Position numbers and translations under genes: made by a program. 64,000 nt of DNA from positions 1 through 64,000 of the forward strand of contig JAEDCX010000001.1 in assembly GCA_016293925.1 (NCBI GenBank), given 5' to 3'. This DNA is from Lachnospiraceae bacterium (lineage in GTDB: Bacteria > Bacillota > Clostridia > Lachnospirales > Lachnospiraceae). The stretch's first letter is position 1; each line of letters opens with the position of its first letter. Of the stretch, positions 53,352-62,996 are shown piece after piece. Under the pieces are notes generated by a model. It was given only the letters and a program-made list of their open reading frames with translations, was not told the origin of the DNA and searched no databases.

Positions 53352-54371
53352 TCAATCATCATATCCACCCGGATTATGGCTCTGCCATCTCCAGGCATCT
53401 TCACACATCTGCCGGATTCCCCGCGCTGCTTTCCACTCCAGTTCCCTCTCTGCCTTGGAAGGATCCGAATAGCACACATCAATATCTCCGGGGCGTCTCG
53501 GTTTGATCACATAGGGAATGGTCACTCCGCTTGCTTCTTCAAAATTCTTCACAATATCCAGCACACTGTATCCATGGCCAGTACCGAGATTATAGATACA
53601 CAGACCCGGATTATCCCGCATCATCTTCCGGATTGCCGCCACATGCCCTGCTGCCAGATCAACCACATGAATGTAATCACGCACGCCGGTTCCGTCGGGC
53701 GTATCATAATCATTGCCGAACACCCCAAGCTCCTTCAATTTGCCCACTGCAACCTGGGTGATATACGGCATCAGGTTATTCGGAATGCCGTTCGGATTCT
53801 CTCCGATCGTTCCGCTCTCATGGGCACCGATAGGATTGAAATACCGCAGCAGCATCACATTCCACTCCGGATCCGCTTTCTGAATATCGGTCAGAATCTG
53901 CTCCAGCATAGATTTGGTCTGTCCATAGGGGTTGGTAATCTCTCCCTTCGGGCATTCCTCCGTAATCGGAACAAATGCAGGCTTGCCGTAAACGGTTGCC
54001 GAAGATGAGAAAACGATGTTTTTCACACCATGTTTCCGCATCACATCCACCAGCACCAGGGTCCCTTCAATATTATTCTGATAATACTCCCAGGGTTTCT
54101 GCACAGACTCACCGACCGCCTTAAACCCCGCGAAATGAATTACCGCATCAATCCTCTGCTCCTCGAATATCCGGTTCATCGCATCCCGGTCTGCCACATC
54201 CGCCTGATAGAAAACCGCCTGTTTCCCTGTAATCTTCGCAACTCTCTCAAGAGACGTCATACTGGAATTGCTCAGATTATCCACAACAACCACATCATAT
54301 CCTGCATTCTGCAATTCCACCACAGTATGACTACCGATATATCCCGCCCCTCCGGCAACCAAAATATTCAT
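53352..54371 (-). CDS. galE: UDP-glucose 4-epimerase
   Basis: The 339-residue protein has the NAD-binding [20 protein letters not shown], the Ser-Ser-Ser catalytic region [16 protein letters not shown] and Tyr-x3-Lys in [13 protein letters not shown]. It interconverts UDP-glucose and UDP-galactose, supplying donors for the glycosyltransferases of the polysaccharide locus. The ATG at 54371 has an AAGGAG site, so the eight-residue extension is dropped. Confidence 0.95.
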   Translation of the reverse strand: MNILVAGGAGYIGSHTVVELQNAGYDVVVVDNLSNSSMTSLERVAKITGKQAVFYQADVADRDAMNRIFEEQRIDAVIHFAGFKAVGESVQKPWEYYQNNIEGTLVLVDVMRKHGVKNIVFSSSATVYGKPAFVPITEECPKGEITNPYGQTKSMLEQILTDIQKADPEWNVMLLRYFNPIGAHESGTIGENPNGIPNNLMPYITQVAVGKLKELGVFGNDYDTPDGTGVRDYIHVVDLAAGHVAAIRKMMRDNPGLCIYNLGTGHGYSVLDIVKNFEEASGVTIPYVIKPRRPGDIDVCYSDPSKAERELEWKAARGIRQMCEDAWRWQSHNPGGYDD

Positions 54372-54470
54372 ATCTGTTCTCCTTCCGGTTTCCATTACGT
54401 TCCATCTGTCTTCTGCTATTATACATGCACGGATTTGTCCGATGCAATTTCCCTATGTTACAAAAACATG

Positions 54471-56723
54471 TCAAATTGTTAACTGAATCCTGGAGATAAA
54501 TTCCCGGGCCAGCCGGATCAGCGGATCCGTCTTCTCCCGGATCACCTCCGTACGTTCTTCCTTCGCTGCCAATTCCATCTTTCTTGCCTCAGCCGCAAGT
54601 TCACCTGCACCTATTGTGGCAAACACGCTCTTCATGGCATGTACCGAAATCCCATAGTTCTTCCAATCCTGCGCTTCATATGCTTCCATAATCTGATCGC
54701 ACAACGGCGGAATTCCTTCTATCACGATCTCTATATTCTCTTTTACCCCCTGCATACCACAGGGAGAATGCTCCAGTGCTTCCCGAAGATCAATCAGCGC
54801 GGCCAGTTCTTCCGTTACAACAAATCCGCTCCGGTGTTCCTCCGGCGCAGCCTCTGTTCCCTGCCCGGCAGAATCCGCAACCCCTGTGTCTACAGCCTGC
54901 CCGACAATCCTGCCCTTTGACGGATCCTTTTCTGTCACGGATAGTTTCTCATCGGTAAACTGTACCAGTTCAGGCGGAAGATACTTGCAGATTGCATTCT
55001 CCAGTTCTGCTCCGGAGATCGGTTTCGCCAGATAATCCGTAAAACCTTCCTCCAGATACATCTCTCGGACACCTGAGATCGCATTGGCCGTCAGAGCAAC
55101 AATCGGAACGGAATCCGCCAATCCTTCCTCACGGATCACATGCAACGTTTCAATACCGTCCATTCCCGGCATCATATGATCCATCAGAATCATATGATAG
55201 TAAGGCACACCGGTTCCCATGCTTCCGTTCCGTGCCATTTCCCGCAGACTTTTCACACACTCCACGCCGGATCCGACGGAATCCACCTGTATCTGTGTCC
55301 TGCGCAGCAGTTTCTCAATCACGATACGATTCATGGAGTTATCGTCCACCAGCATGATATGTGCCTGCGGAGCCGTCAGAATCCGTCTGGTATCCGCTGT
55401 TTTTTTCATATTATTCCGGTATTTTCCCCGATAATCCCCAACGCATTCCTCATCTGTCACAGTCTGCGGTATGTATGCGGTAAAGGTAGAGCCGTAACCC
55501 CATTCAGACTCCACATCCAGTCTGCCGTCCATCAGTTCGATGATACGCCTGGTAATGGTCAGTCCGAGTCCGGTTCCCTCGGTATTCCTCCGGTTTTGCT
55601 CATCCACTCTCCGGAAAGAATCAAAAATCGTTTCTTCATCCTCTTTCTTAATTCCGCTTCCGGTATCCTTCACACTGATCACCAGTTGGAAATCCGGTGT
55701 TCCGATACTATATACACGAAACACAACATACCCTCTGTCCGTGTACTTGATTGCATTGGTCAGAAGATTCATTGCCACCTGTTTGATTCTGGTTACATCT
55801 CCGTACAATCGATCCGGCATCTCGGTATCAATCTCCAGATCAAACCGCAGTCCCTTACTCTCCGCCCTGTCCCGCAGCATATCCTCCAGTTCGCAGACAA
55901 GCCCGCTGACAGTATACGCTCCGGGAATAATCTCCATCCGGCCCGACTCAATCTTGGAAAAATCCAGAATATCATTGATCAGTGACAATAGCATACGGCC
56001 GGAATTATGAATATTCATGGCATATTCGCTGATATCTTCATCATGATTCTCTCTCATGATCATCTCATTCATTCCCAGAATCGCATTGATCGGCGTCCGG
56101 ATCTCATGGGACATATTGGCCAGGAAGTCCGACTTCGTCTTTGCCGCCTCATTTACCTTTTTCTGCGCTCTCCGATATACCTGATACTGGAAATAGATAC
56201 CGAATCCCGAGACAAGGGCTACCACATTGTAAGCCACAACCACATCCATCAGCTGCGAGGAACTGTGATTCTCAAACCGCACAATCCACTCCGGATGGAA
56301 GTATTCCACCATAACGCATCCCAGATCGACTCCCAGTGAAATCACCGTCATGACTGCCAGATATTTCCCCCGCAGGGACGCAAACAATACCACGATCCCC
56401 AGAATGAACCAGCAGGGCATTCCGCTCAGGATACCTCCCGAGCCAAAATAAACAATCGGATAAAAAATACACAGAATGATAAAGAACACAATAAAGCCTA
56501 CCAGCTGGTATTTCCCCGTTTTATTGGCAATCCATACCAGGAACATCATAATGGCAGACAGGGCAAAAATAGAGAATGCCCCCACCGTGGCTCCGATGGT
56601 GAACAGATTCATGATGAACGCCAGCATGCCTCCCAGAGAACCGAACATGGTGATGATATTAAAGGTTCTTCCTTCCAACGGAATGTCTTCCGACAGTATA
56701 TATTTCTGAATGAGCCTTTTCAT
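54471..56723 (-). CDS. Hybrid histidine kinase with receiver and HPt domains
   Basis: A 750-residue protein. Residues 20-180 hold about six membrane helices and no recognisable periplasmic domain. The HisKA domain carries the phosphorylated His206 in DFLANMSHEIRTPINAIL, followed by the ATPase domain (N, G1 and G2 boxes in NLLTNAIKYT, VKDTGSG and GTGLGLTI). A receiver domain (MLVDDNSMNRI, YHMILMDHMMPGMDG) and a C-terminal HPt-like helix with VHAMKSVFATIG follow. This is a self-contained phosphorelay. No separate response regulator is adjacent, so the output is unknown. The start at 56723 follows GGAGG; the longer ORF start is not supported. Confidence 0.93.
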   Translation of the reverse strand: MKRLIQKYILSEDIPLEGRTFNIITMFGSLGGMLAFIMNLFTIGATVGAFSIFALSAIMMFLVWIANKTGKYQLVGFIVFFIILCIFYPIVYFGSGGILSGMPCWFILGIVVLFASLRGKYLAVMTVISLGVDLGCVMVEYFHPEWIVRFENHSSSQLMDVVVAYNVVALVSGFGIYFQYQVYRRAQKKVNEAAKTKSDFLANMSHEIRTPINAILGMNEMIMRENHDEDISEYAMNIHNSGRMLLSLINDILDFSKIESGRMEIIPGAYTVSGLVCELEDMLRDRAESKGLRFDLEIDTEMPDRLYGDVTRIKQVAMNLLTNAIKYTDRGYVVFRVYSIGTPDFQLVISVKDTGSGIKKEDEETIFDSFRRVDEQNRRNTEGTGLGLTITRRIIELMDGRLDVESEWGYGSTFTAYIPQTVTDEECVGDYRGKYRNNMKKTADTRRILTAPQAHIMLVDDNSMNRIVIEKLLRRTQIQVDSVGSGVECVKSLREMARNGSMGTGVPYYHMILMDHMMPGMDGIETLHVIREEGLADSVPIVALTANAISGVREMYLEEGFTDYLAKPISGAELENAICKYLPPELVQFTDEKLSVTEKDPSKGRIVGQAVDTGVADSAGQGTEAAPEEHRSGFVVTEELAALIDLREALEHSPCGMQGVKENIEIVIEGIPPLCDQIMEAYEAQDWKNYGISVHAMKSVFATIGAGELAAEARKMELAAKEERTEVIREKTDPLIRLAREFISRIQLTI

Positions 56724-56756
56724 CTGTTTGTCACCTCCGTAGTTTTCCACAACACA

Positions 56757-56789
56757 AAATATGGCATACACCATTCGGTATATGCCATA
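56757..56789 (-). terminator. Terminator after the small membrane protein gene
   Basis: On the minus strand TATGGCATATACC pairs with GGTGTATGCCATA around GAAT and is followed by TTTTGTGTT. It ends the preceding unit before the histidine kinase gene. Confidence 0.6.
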
Positions 56790-56796
56790 CCTGATA

Positions 56797-57075
56797 TCAT
56801 TCTTTTCCCATGTATTCTTTTTCCTCCGGAACAGATACCGCATCCCGGTTCCTGACCGGAACAGCGATTCCCCATCCCAGCGTGGTGCCGATTGCCAGTC
56901 CGAAGCCGATTCCGAAAATGATATTCTCAAACAGGAGATCTCCTGTCAGGAATCCGATAATTCCTCCCAGAATCATTCCTAGCCACCAGAAAGTCCGCCG
57001 TCCCCTCAATGATTGGGGAATCAGCACGAATACAGGACCGTCATTCTCGCCTTTTTTGATACACTGTTGTGCCAT
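56797..57075 (-). CDS. Small two-helix membrane protein
   Basis: A 92-residue protein (MAQQCIKKGENDGPVFVLIP) with two glycine-rich membrane helices (WWLGMILGGIIGFLTGDLLF and NIIFGIGFGLAIGTTLGWGI) and a charged tail. The start at 57075 follows GAGGAG; the 8-residue extension is not needed. It lies 28 bases after the aminotransferase gene and may be co-transcribed with it. Family unknown. Confidence 0.72.
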   Translation of the reverse strand: MAQQCIKKGENDGPVFVLIPQSLRGRRTFWWLGMILGGIIGFLTGDLLFENIIFGIGFGLAIGTTLGWGIAVPVRNRDAVSVPEEKEYMGKE

Positions 57076-57103
57076 ATCCATCTCCTCTGTCGTGCACAAA
57101 CCG

Positions 57104-58129
57104 TTACATGATTACCTTGATCCAGCCTTCCGGAGCCTCGATTCTGCCCATCTGAATACCGGTCAGTGTATCATACAGTTTCTTCGTTGTGGGCCCCATC
57201 TCAGACATACCGCTGGGCAGACAGATCTCCTTGCCGTGATCCACAATCTTGCCTACCGGCGAGATCACTGCGGCAGTACCGCACAGACCTGCCTCAGCCA
57301 TATCCGGAAGTTCGTCCACATAGATCTCTCTCTCTTCCACTTCCAGACCGAGATACTCCTTGGCAACATATACCAGAGAACGTCTTGTGATGGACGGAAG
57401 GATACTGTCAGATTTGGGAGTAACCACCTTATTATCTTTGGTAACAAACAGGAAGTTCGCTCCGCCGGTCTCCTCCACCTTGGTTCTCGTTTTCGGATCC
57501 AGATACATATTCTCGTCAAAGCCTTCCTTGTGGGCAGTTACGATTGCATGCAGACTCATTGCATAGTTCAATCCGGCTTTAATATTGCCGGTTCCCTGAG
57601 GAGCCGCACGATCGAAGTCGCTGATCTTAATTGTCAACGGTTTCGCTCCACCCTTGAAGTATGGTCCAACGGGTGTGCTGAAGATTCTGAACTGATAGTC
57701 AGTGGCCGGTTTTACACCGATTACCGGATTGATACCGAACATAAACGGACGCAGGTACAGGGTAGCTCCCGATCCGTACGGCGGTACATATGCCGCATTT
57801 GCCTCTACCACCTTCGCAACCGCATCCACAAATTTCGCTTCCTCATATACCGGCATCTCCAGTCTGGCTGCGGAGGCTGCCATACGTGACGCATTTAAGT
57901 CAGGACGAAATGTAACGATGTGTCCGTCCTCAGTCGTATATGCTTTCAGACCTTCGAAAATCGTCTGGGCGTACTGCAGAACGCAGGCACACTCACTCAT
58001 GGTAATCATAGAGTCAGAGATCAGCTGTCCGTCATCCCATGCTCCGTTTGTATAGTTTGATACAAATCTCTTATCTGTCTCAACATATCCGAACCCAAGA
58101 TTTGCCCAGTCAATGTCTTTCTTCTCCAT
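57104..58129 (-). CDS. ilvE: Branched-chain amino acid aminotransferase
   Basis: The 341-residue protein is a class IV PLP enzyme of the BCAT group. It has QTIFEGLKAYTTEDGHIVTF (substrate region), YLRPFMFGINPVIGV, the PLP Lys in GTGNIKAGLNYAMSL, and EETGGANFLFVTKDNKVVTP. It makes or degrades leucine, isoleucine and valine using glutamate/2-oxoglutarate. The start at 58129 follows AGAGGA. A good promoter lies 42 bases upstream. Confidence 0.95.
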   Translation of the reverse strand: MEKKDIDWANLGFGYVETDKRFVSNYTNGAWDDGQLISDSMITMSECACVLQYAQTIFEGLKAYTTEDGHIVTFRPDLNASRMAASAARLEMPVYEEAKFVDAVAKVVEANAAYVPPYGSGATLYLRPFMFGINPVIGVKPATDYQFRIFSTPVGPYFKGGAKPLTIKISDFDRAAPQGTGNIKAGLNYAMSLHAIVTAHKEGFDENMYLDPKTRTKVEETGGANFLFVTKDNKVVTPKSDSILPSITRRSLVYVAKEYLGLEVEEREIYVDELPDMAEAGLCGTAAVISPVGKIVDHGKEICLPSGMSEMGPTTKKLYDTLTGIQMGRIEAPEGWIKVIM

Positions 58130-58170
58130 TGTCCTCTCATCCTTTCCTATTATTGTCTAAAATTACCTAA

Positions 58171-58198
58171 AGTATAGCACATTGTCGAAAACTATCAA
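58171..58198 (-). promoter_or_regulatory. Promoter for the aminotransferase gene
   Basis: TTGATA, 16-base spacer, TATACT on the minus strand. No T-box or attenuator is visible between it and ilvE. Confidence 0.55.
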
Positions 58199-58216
58199 GT
58201 GCGAATCTTGGACAGC

Positions 58217-58807
58217 CTACGGATTCTTATGCCGGAAAAGAATATGCCGGACCAATCCGCCGTATTTGAACGTCGTGGCGGCGATCTCAAATCCGCAGCC
58301 GGTCATCCCTGCAAGGCTCGCTCCGTTCTCCGGATGTACCGTGGCAAGATAATACGCATACGGCATATCCCTCAACCACTCCAGCGCGGTCCTCGTCAGT
58401 TGCTTCTGGATTCCCCTTCCACGATACGTCGGAAGCACTCCGGCAGATTCAAAATGCGCCACAAGATTCATCCGGTCGATCCCACAGGAACCGGGAAACT
58501 CCCCGTCCCCGGCATCCCACCGCTCCCCGACGCAGGTGTCGAACGCTTTCCTGTTGTATTCATACAGATCCCGCAGGAGATTGTCCTGCGCCTGTCCCGG
58601 GAATCGTATCACCAGATACCCGACCGGTTCTGCCCCGCTCTCCGCCAGCAGAATGAACCCTTCCTTCTCCACATGACGTTCCACGAAAGAATCATCATCC
58701 GCAAAAAAGTAATCCGGATTCTCCATCGCCTCATCAATCAGATGAATCATCCTGCAGATTCTCCCGATATCCTCCTGTTCCGCTCTTCGTATCCTTATCT
58801 TTTCCAT
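58217..58807 (-). CDS. GNAT-family N-acetyltransferase
   Basis: The 196-residue protein has the GNAT acetyl-CoA motif GVLPTYRGRGIQKQLTRTAL, the usual V/I-x-x-x-x-R-G-x-G/A loop, preceded by the beta-strand RMNLVAHFESA. The N-terminal part starts IRIRRAEQEDIGRICRMIHL. Its substrate is not predictable; GNATs modify amines on small molecules, antibiotics or proteins. It reads toward ilvE on the same strand, and the ilvE promoter lies just after its stop, so the two need not be co-transcribed. Confidence 0.85.
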   Translation of the reverse strand: MEKIRIRRAEQEDIGRICRMIHLIDEAMENPDYFFADDDSFVERHVEKEGFILLAESGAEPVGYLVIRFPGQAQDNLLRDLYEYNRKAFDTCVGERWDAGDGEFPGSCGIDRMNLVAHFESAGVLPTYRGRGIQKQLTRTALEWLRDMPYAYYLATVHPENGASLAGMTGCGFEIAATTFKYGGLVRHILFRHKNP

Positions 58808-58877
58808 CTTCCGTATTCCTCCCGGGGTATCATAGTCCGCACCGGTCTACCGTATCCCCTGATCCTCAAAAACAAAA

Positions 58878-58906
58878 TTGTAATCTGAATAACCCTGTGG
58901 TAAAAT
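58878..58906 (+). promoter_or_regulatory. Promoter for uppP
   Basis: TTGTAA, 17-base spacer, TAAAAT, 39 bases before the uppP start. Confidence 0.65.
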
Positions 58907-58945
58907 TCATATAGTCTAGTATAACATAAAAGGAGTGTTCTCATC

Positions 58946-59833
58946 ATGGAATTAACAATCATAGAAGTACTGAAATCCATTCTGTTCGGCGTTGTGGAAG
59001 GAATCACGGAATGGCTTCCTATCAGTTCTACCGGGCACCTGATCCTCCTGGATGAGATGGTCAGTCTGAATGCAGGCGATGACTTTAAGAATATGTTTGA
59101 AGTCGTGATCCAGTTGGGCGCCATTCTCGCCGTCATTGTCTTTTTCTGGAAGCAGATCTGGCCCTTCGGTCACAGGAACAATGACTGCCCTGTCCGGGAA
59201 TCCGGTCCGCTGTCCTACTGTAAGAAAAACGTATGGATGCTCTGGTTCAAGATTCTGGTGGCATGCATTCCGGCTGTTGCCCTGATTCTCGGGCAGAAGG
59301 TAGTCGGAAAACTCCTGGATCGACAGATCAATGTGGAGGATATGTTCAAGAGTCCTGTGTGTGTTGCCATTGCCCTGATTGTCGTCGGCATCGCATTTAT
59401 CCTCATTGAGTCCGTTCACCGTGACCGGGCTTCCAGAATCAGTGATGTCGGAGACATTTGTTTCCGGACCGCATTCCTCATCGGTATTTTCCAGTTGCTC
59501 GCAGCCGTTTTCCCCGGTACCTCCCGTTCCGGTGCAACCATTCTGGGAGCCCTTCTGTTGGGCGTTTCCCGCAAGGCTGCTGCCGAATTCACCTTCTACC
59601 TTGCCATCCCGGTTATGGTAGGTGCCAGTGCACTGGAGCTTCTGGAATACGGCAGTCTCAGTTCCGCCGAGTGGGTCATCCTGTCCGTTGCCTTTGTGAC
59701 CGCATTCCTGGTTTCCCTTATCATCATCAGGTTCCTGATGTCCTACATCAAAAAGCATGATTTCCGGATCTTCGGCTGGTATCGAATCATCCTGGGCATT
59801 GTTGTCCTGATCTTCCTGTATGCCCGCATCTGA
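58946..59833 (+). CDS. uppP: Undecaprenyl-diphosphatase
   Basis: A 295-residue membrane protein with the UppP/BacA signatures EGITEWLPISSTGHLILLDE and FPGTSRSGATILGALLLGVS, plus about eight membrane helices. It recycles undecaprenyl diphosphate to the monophosphate carrier used for peptidoglycan and for Wzx/Wzy polymers such as the one in this window. It also lowers bacitracin sensitivity. The start at 58946 has an AAAGGAG site. It is monocistronic with a strong terminator. Confidence 0.96.
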   Translation: MELTIIEVLKSILFGVVEGITEWLPISSTGHLILLDEMVSLNAGDDFKNMFEVVIQLGAILAVIVFFWKQIWPFGHRNNDCPVRESGPLSYCKKNVWMLWFKILVACIPAVALILGQKVVGKLLDRQINVEDMFKSPVCVAIALIVVGIAFILIESVHRDRASRISDVGDICFRTAFLIGIFQLLAAVFPGTSRSGATILGALLLGVSRKAAAEFTFYLAIPVMVGASALELLEYGSLSSAEWVILSVAFVTAFLVSLIIIRFLMSYIKKHDFRIFGWYRIILGIVVLIFLYARI

Positions 59834-59847
59834 CACTTCCAAAAAGC

Positions 59848-59892
59848 AGTCCGTAATGCGTTCTTCCCAAAGATGCATTACGGACTTTTTTA
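59848..59892. terminator. Terminator between uppP and the ABC importer genes
   Basis: AGTCCGTAATGC pairs with GCATTACGGACT around a 14-base loop and is followed by six T on the plus strand. Its right edge touches the stop of the convergent ATPase gene and it may stop both transcripts. Confidence 0.85.
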
Positions 59893-60654
59893 CTCAATGG
59901 ATATTCTGTTGAATACTTCCATAATGGAATCAATGGAAGCCTTCTGCTTCTCCTCACCTTCCAGATCCATCACTATCTTCCCCCGATTCAGCATGAGAAG
60001 ACGATTACCGTACTCTACCGCATATCGAAGGTTATGTGTGACCATGATGGCGGTCAGCCCTTTCTCCCGAACCACCTTATCGGTCAATTCCATGATAATC
60101 TCCGCTGTCTTAGGATCCAGGGCCGCTGTATGCTCGTCCAGAATCAGGAATCTCAGCGGAGTCATGGTAGCCATCAGAAGCGCAACCGCCTGCCTCTGTC
60201 CGCCGGACAGATTTCCCATCTTCACATGCAGCTTATCCTCCAGCCCAAGACCAAGGGCGGCAAGCTGTTCCCGGTATACGTCGATTTTCTTTTTGTTTAC
60301 GCCCCGGGAGAGTCCGAAAGGCTTTCCCTTGTTGTCCGCCAGAGACATATTCTCCAACATCGTCATATTGGGACAGGTGCCCAGGGCAGGATTCTGATAG
60401 ACACGCCCCATGGTCGCATATCTCTTATAATCCTTGATTCTTGCAATACTTCTTCCGTCCAGCTTCACGTCTCCGGATTCGATCGGAATGGAACCGCAGA
60501 TGATATTCAACAGGGAAGTCTTCCCGGAACCGTTACTACCCACCACAGATACGAACTGTCCGTCCCCCACAGTCAGTGAGAACCGGTCGAAGAGTTTCAT
60601 TTCGGTAATCATTCCCTGATGATAGATTTTCGTTATATTCTCGATACTAAGCAC
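59890..60654 (-). CDS. trpZ: ABC importer ATPase, tryptophan-type
   Basis: The 254-residue protein has Walker A VVGSNGSGKTSLLNIICGSI, signature NLSGGQRQAVALLMAT and Walker B LRFLILDEHTAALDPKT. It fits the COG1101 group of importer ATPases that go with COG4120 permeases and COG2984 binding proteins. The start is the GTG at 60654, overlapping the permease end by eight bases, with GGAGAGGAG upstream; the apparent ATG start at 60696 lies inside the permease. Its substrate is inferred from the Trp T-box ahead of the operon. Confidence 0.88.
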   Translation of the reverse strand: MLSIENITKIYHQGMITEMKLFDRFSLTVGDGQFVSVVGSNGSGKTSLLNIICGSIPIESGDVKLDGRSIARIKDYKRYATMGRVYQNPALGTCPNMTMLENMSLADNKGKPFGLSRGVNKKKIDVYREQLAALGLGLEDKLHVKMGNLSGGQRQAVALLMATMTPLRFLILDEHTAALDPKTAEIIMELTDKVVREKGLTAIMVTHNLRYAVEYGNRLLMLNRGKIVMDLEGEEKQKASIDSIMEVFNRISIE

Positions 60655-61531
60655 GGATGATCTCCTCTCCCTTGTGATTCGATAACACAAGAACAAGCAG
60701 GAACAATACGGCCGTCACCAGTTTCAGCAGATTTGCAGGAAGTCCGATATGAATCGCCACCTGAATACAGGCTTTGTAAACCACAGAACCTGCCACAACG
60801 GCAGTGGTTCCCTTGACAAAAGACAATCTCTTGAACAGGGAAATACCGATAATGACCGTTGCCAGTGCAAATACCACCTGACCGGTTCCCATGGTGGCAG
60901 AGAAGCTTCTCTGTTCATGACAGACGATACATCCGCTTAAAGCCACCAGCGCGTTGGCGATGGCAAGTCCCCGGATCTTCACGTTGCCCGCATTACGCCC
61001 AAGACTTGTCACCAGAGTTCTGTTATCCCCCACAGCCCGCAGCAGTAATCCGGACTTGGTTTTCAGATACAGATCCAGAACGATTTTAACGATGACGATA
61101 ATGATCAGGGATACGATTAGTTTCCGCATGAGCAGACTCAGACTGCCCAACACCGCCATGGTGGGAGCTGCTGTGAAAATCGTATCCGTAGCGCGCCCTA
61201 CCGGCAGATTCGACCCTGCGATCTGCAGGTTGATGGAAAACAAAGCCGTCATCGTAATAATCGCGGACAGCAGATCTCTGACATGAAGTTTCACATGGAT
61301 GAACCCGGTACACAGACCTGCCAGCGCCCCGCATCCAAGCGCGATGGGCAGTGTCAGGAACGGATTCACGCCTTTGGTTAACAAAACGGCGGTGACGGCC
61401 GCTCCCAATGGGAAGCTGCCGTCCACAGACAGATCCGGAAAATCCAGGATCGTATATGTAATGTACACGCCGAATGAGATCAGGGAATAGATCAAACCCT
61501 GTGTTACTGTGCTGATAATCAGATCAATCAT
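60647..61531 (-). CDS. trpY: ABC importer permease, tryptophan-type
   Basis: The 294-residue protein has about eight membrane helices and the branched-chain/ribose-type permease layout: FGVYITYTILDFPDLSVDGS, GCGALAGLCTGFIHVKLHVR and RAVGDNRTLVTSLGRNAGNV. It belongs to the COG4120 group. It lies 23 bases after the binding-protein gene and overlaps the ATPase gene, so the three form one operon behind the T-box. Confidence 0.88.
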   Translation of the reverse strand: MIDLIISTVTQGLIYSLISFGVYITYTILDFPDLSVDGSFPLGAAVTAVLLTKGVNPFLTLPIALGCGALAGLCTGFIHVKLHVRDLLSAIITMTALFSINLQIAGSNLPVGRATDTIFTAAPTMAVLGSLSLLMRKLIVSLIIIVIVKIVLDLYLKTKSGLLLRAVGDNRTLVTSLGRNAGNVKIRGLAIANALVALSGCIVCHEQRSFSATMGTGQVVFALATVIIGISLFKRLSFVKGTTAVVAGSVVYKACIQVAIHIGLPANLLKLVTAVLFLLVLVLSNHKGEEIIRA

Positions 61532-61554
61532 GTTATCCTCCGAAAAAGCAACAT

Positions 61555-62538
61555 TTACTCCGCAGTTTCGATTGCCTTATCCGTAATCTCCGCGGGAACG
61601 GTAATATTCAGTTCCGAAATTGCGGTGGAATTGATATAGATCCCATACTCTGAGATTGTCTCATACGGGATATCGTCACAGGAAGCTTCTCCTTTTAAGA
61701 TCTTCGCTGCCATCTCACCTGTCTGAATTCCCAGCTGATAATAATCAATTCCTGCTGCGGCAACACAACCGAGTTTTACCTGCTCCACCTCTGACCCATA
61801 TACGGGAACCCCCGCTTCATTGGTCTTCTCCAGGATGGACGCAAGAACACCTACCACATTGTTATCGGTCAGATTGGAGAAACAGTCAACCTGCTCGCTG
61901 AGCAGTGTGTCTACGGCCTGTGTTACCTCTGACTGCTGTGTGACACCGATTGCAGCAATCGTAAAGCCGTAATCCCCGGCCTTTTCCTTGTACTCTGCAA
62001 TTGCGGATACGGAATTCTGCTCGCTGGTCGTATAGATGATACCGATTTTCTCTGCTTCCGGCTGCATCTTACGGATCAGATCCATCTGCGCTTCCACCGG
62101 CAGTTTATCGGATGTACCGGTTACGTTACCGTCTGTCAGTCCTGCTGCCTTGGGGTCTGTAATTGCCGTGAATACCACCGGAATATCCTTGTCCTCTGCC
62201 GCAGCGTAGCATGCCGTTGCGCTGGGGGTTGCGATGGCCACCATCATATCCACATCATTGGCGGAGAAGCTCTGTCCGATCTGGGTTGCAATGGCATCGT
62301 CAAAACCTGCATTCTGATAATCAACCTCGTAATCAACACCCTTCTTCAGACCTGCCTTCTCCAGACCTGCGAGAAATCCTTCCCTGCAGTTGTCCAGAGA
62401 GCCGTGCTCCCCATACTGTGAGATACCGATCTGATACTTCCTGCTGCCGTCATTCTTCTTGCCGCAGCCTACACCTGTTACCATCATGGTTGCTGCCATG
62501 ATCCCTGCCATTACTCTTGCAATCATTCTCTTTTTCAT
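61555..62538 (-). CDS. trpX: ABC importer substrate-binding lipoprotein, tryptophan-type
   Basis: The 327-residue protein starts MKKRMIARVMAGIMAATMMV with a lipobox ending VTGVGCG, so it is anchored outside the membrane by Cys. The mature part is a type I periplasmic-binding fold of the COG2984 group (YQIGISQYGEHGSLDNCREG, VVFTAITDPKAAGL, DNNVVGVLASILEKTNEAGV). The ATG at 62538 follows GGAGAG; the long upstream ORF reads through the T-box. Tryptophan as the substrate is inferred from the UGG specifier. Confidence 0.88.
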   Translation of the reverse strand: MKKRMIARVMAGIMAATMMVTGVGCGKKNDGSRKYQIGISQYGEHGSLDNCREGFLAGLEKAGLKKGVDYEVDYQNAGFDDAIATQIGQSFSANDVDMMVAIATPSATACYAAAEDKDIPVVFTAITDPKAAGLTDGNVTGTSDKLPVEAQMDLIRKMQPEAEKIGIIYTTSEQNSVSAIAEYKEKAGDYGFTIAAIGVTQQSEVTQAVDTLLSEQVDCFSNLTDNNVVGVLASILEKTNEAGVPVYGSEVEQVKLGCVAAAGIDYYQLGIQTGEMAAKILKGEASCDDIPYETISEYGIYINSTAISELNITVPAEITDKAIETAE

Positions 62539-62640
62539 AATGTTCTCTCCTGCCTTTCCTATCATGTGAACGGTTACCGATACGATCCGGAGCTCTGCCG
62601 CAGGGCACTTTTTGTTCAATGGAACCAAATCCGTGAAACA

Positions 62641-62961
62641 AAAAAACGTCCCTGATCGTATCTGATCAAGGACGGGTAAATTCTTACTCGCGGTACCACC
62701 TTTATTCATTCTTGCGAATGCACTCATCATGTACTTCCATACATGCGCCGTTATAACGTTCGACTCACGTCTCCCCTACTGGATCTACGGATCATCCATC
62801 TTCCTCATCCCAATCTGTGCTGTGAGATATCCGATCCCATAATCTTTCAGTTCGCCCTTGCGAGACCATTCACCAATCTTCCGAACGCAGCCTTCCCACC
62901 GCCGGCCGCTCTCTGTGCTTCTTCCAAATGGATACTTTTCTCGTTCATCGGTTTTCCTATG
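62641..62961 (-). ncRNA. T-box riboswitch with UGG (Trp) specifier
   Basis: The minus-strand leader shows all T-box parts. CGAGA at 62939-62943 pairs with TCTCG at 62861-62865 at the base of the specifier loop, with TGG at 62866-62868 where the specifier codon is expected after GAA. AGAGAG and GGTG elements lie in the upper stem. The antiterminator AAAGGTGGTACCGCG lies at 62689-62703. The terminator (CGTCCTTGATC pairing with GATCAGGGACG, then seven T) ends at 62641. Uncharged tRNA-Trp would therefore turn on the importer operon. Confidence 0.9.
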
Positions 62962-62967
62962 ACATGA

Positions 62968-62996
62968 ACTATATTCCATCTCCTTTCATTTGTCAA
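62968..62996 (-). promoter_or_regulatory. Promoter of the T-box importer operon
   Basis: TTGACA, 17-base spacer, TATAGT on the minus strand, a near-consensus SigA promoter that starts transcription just upstream of the T-box. Confidence 0.85.

Noticed and set aside
58952..59878. 308-residue minus-strand ORF
   Set aside because: Antisense shadow of uppP, which has diagnostic motifs, a promoter and a terminator.
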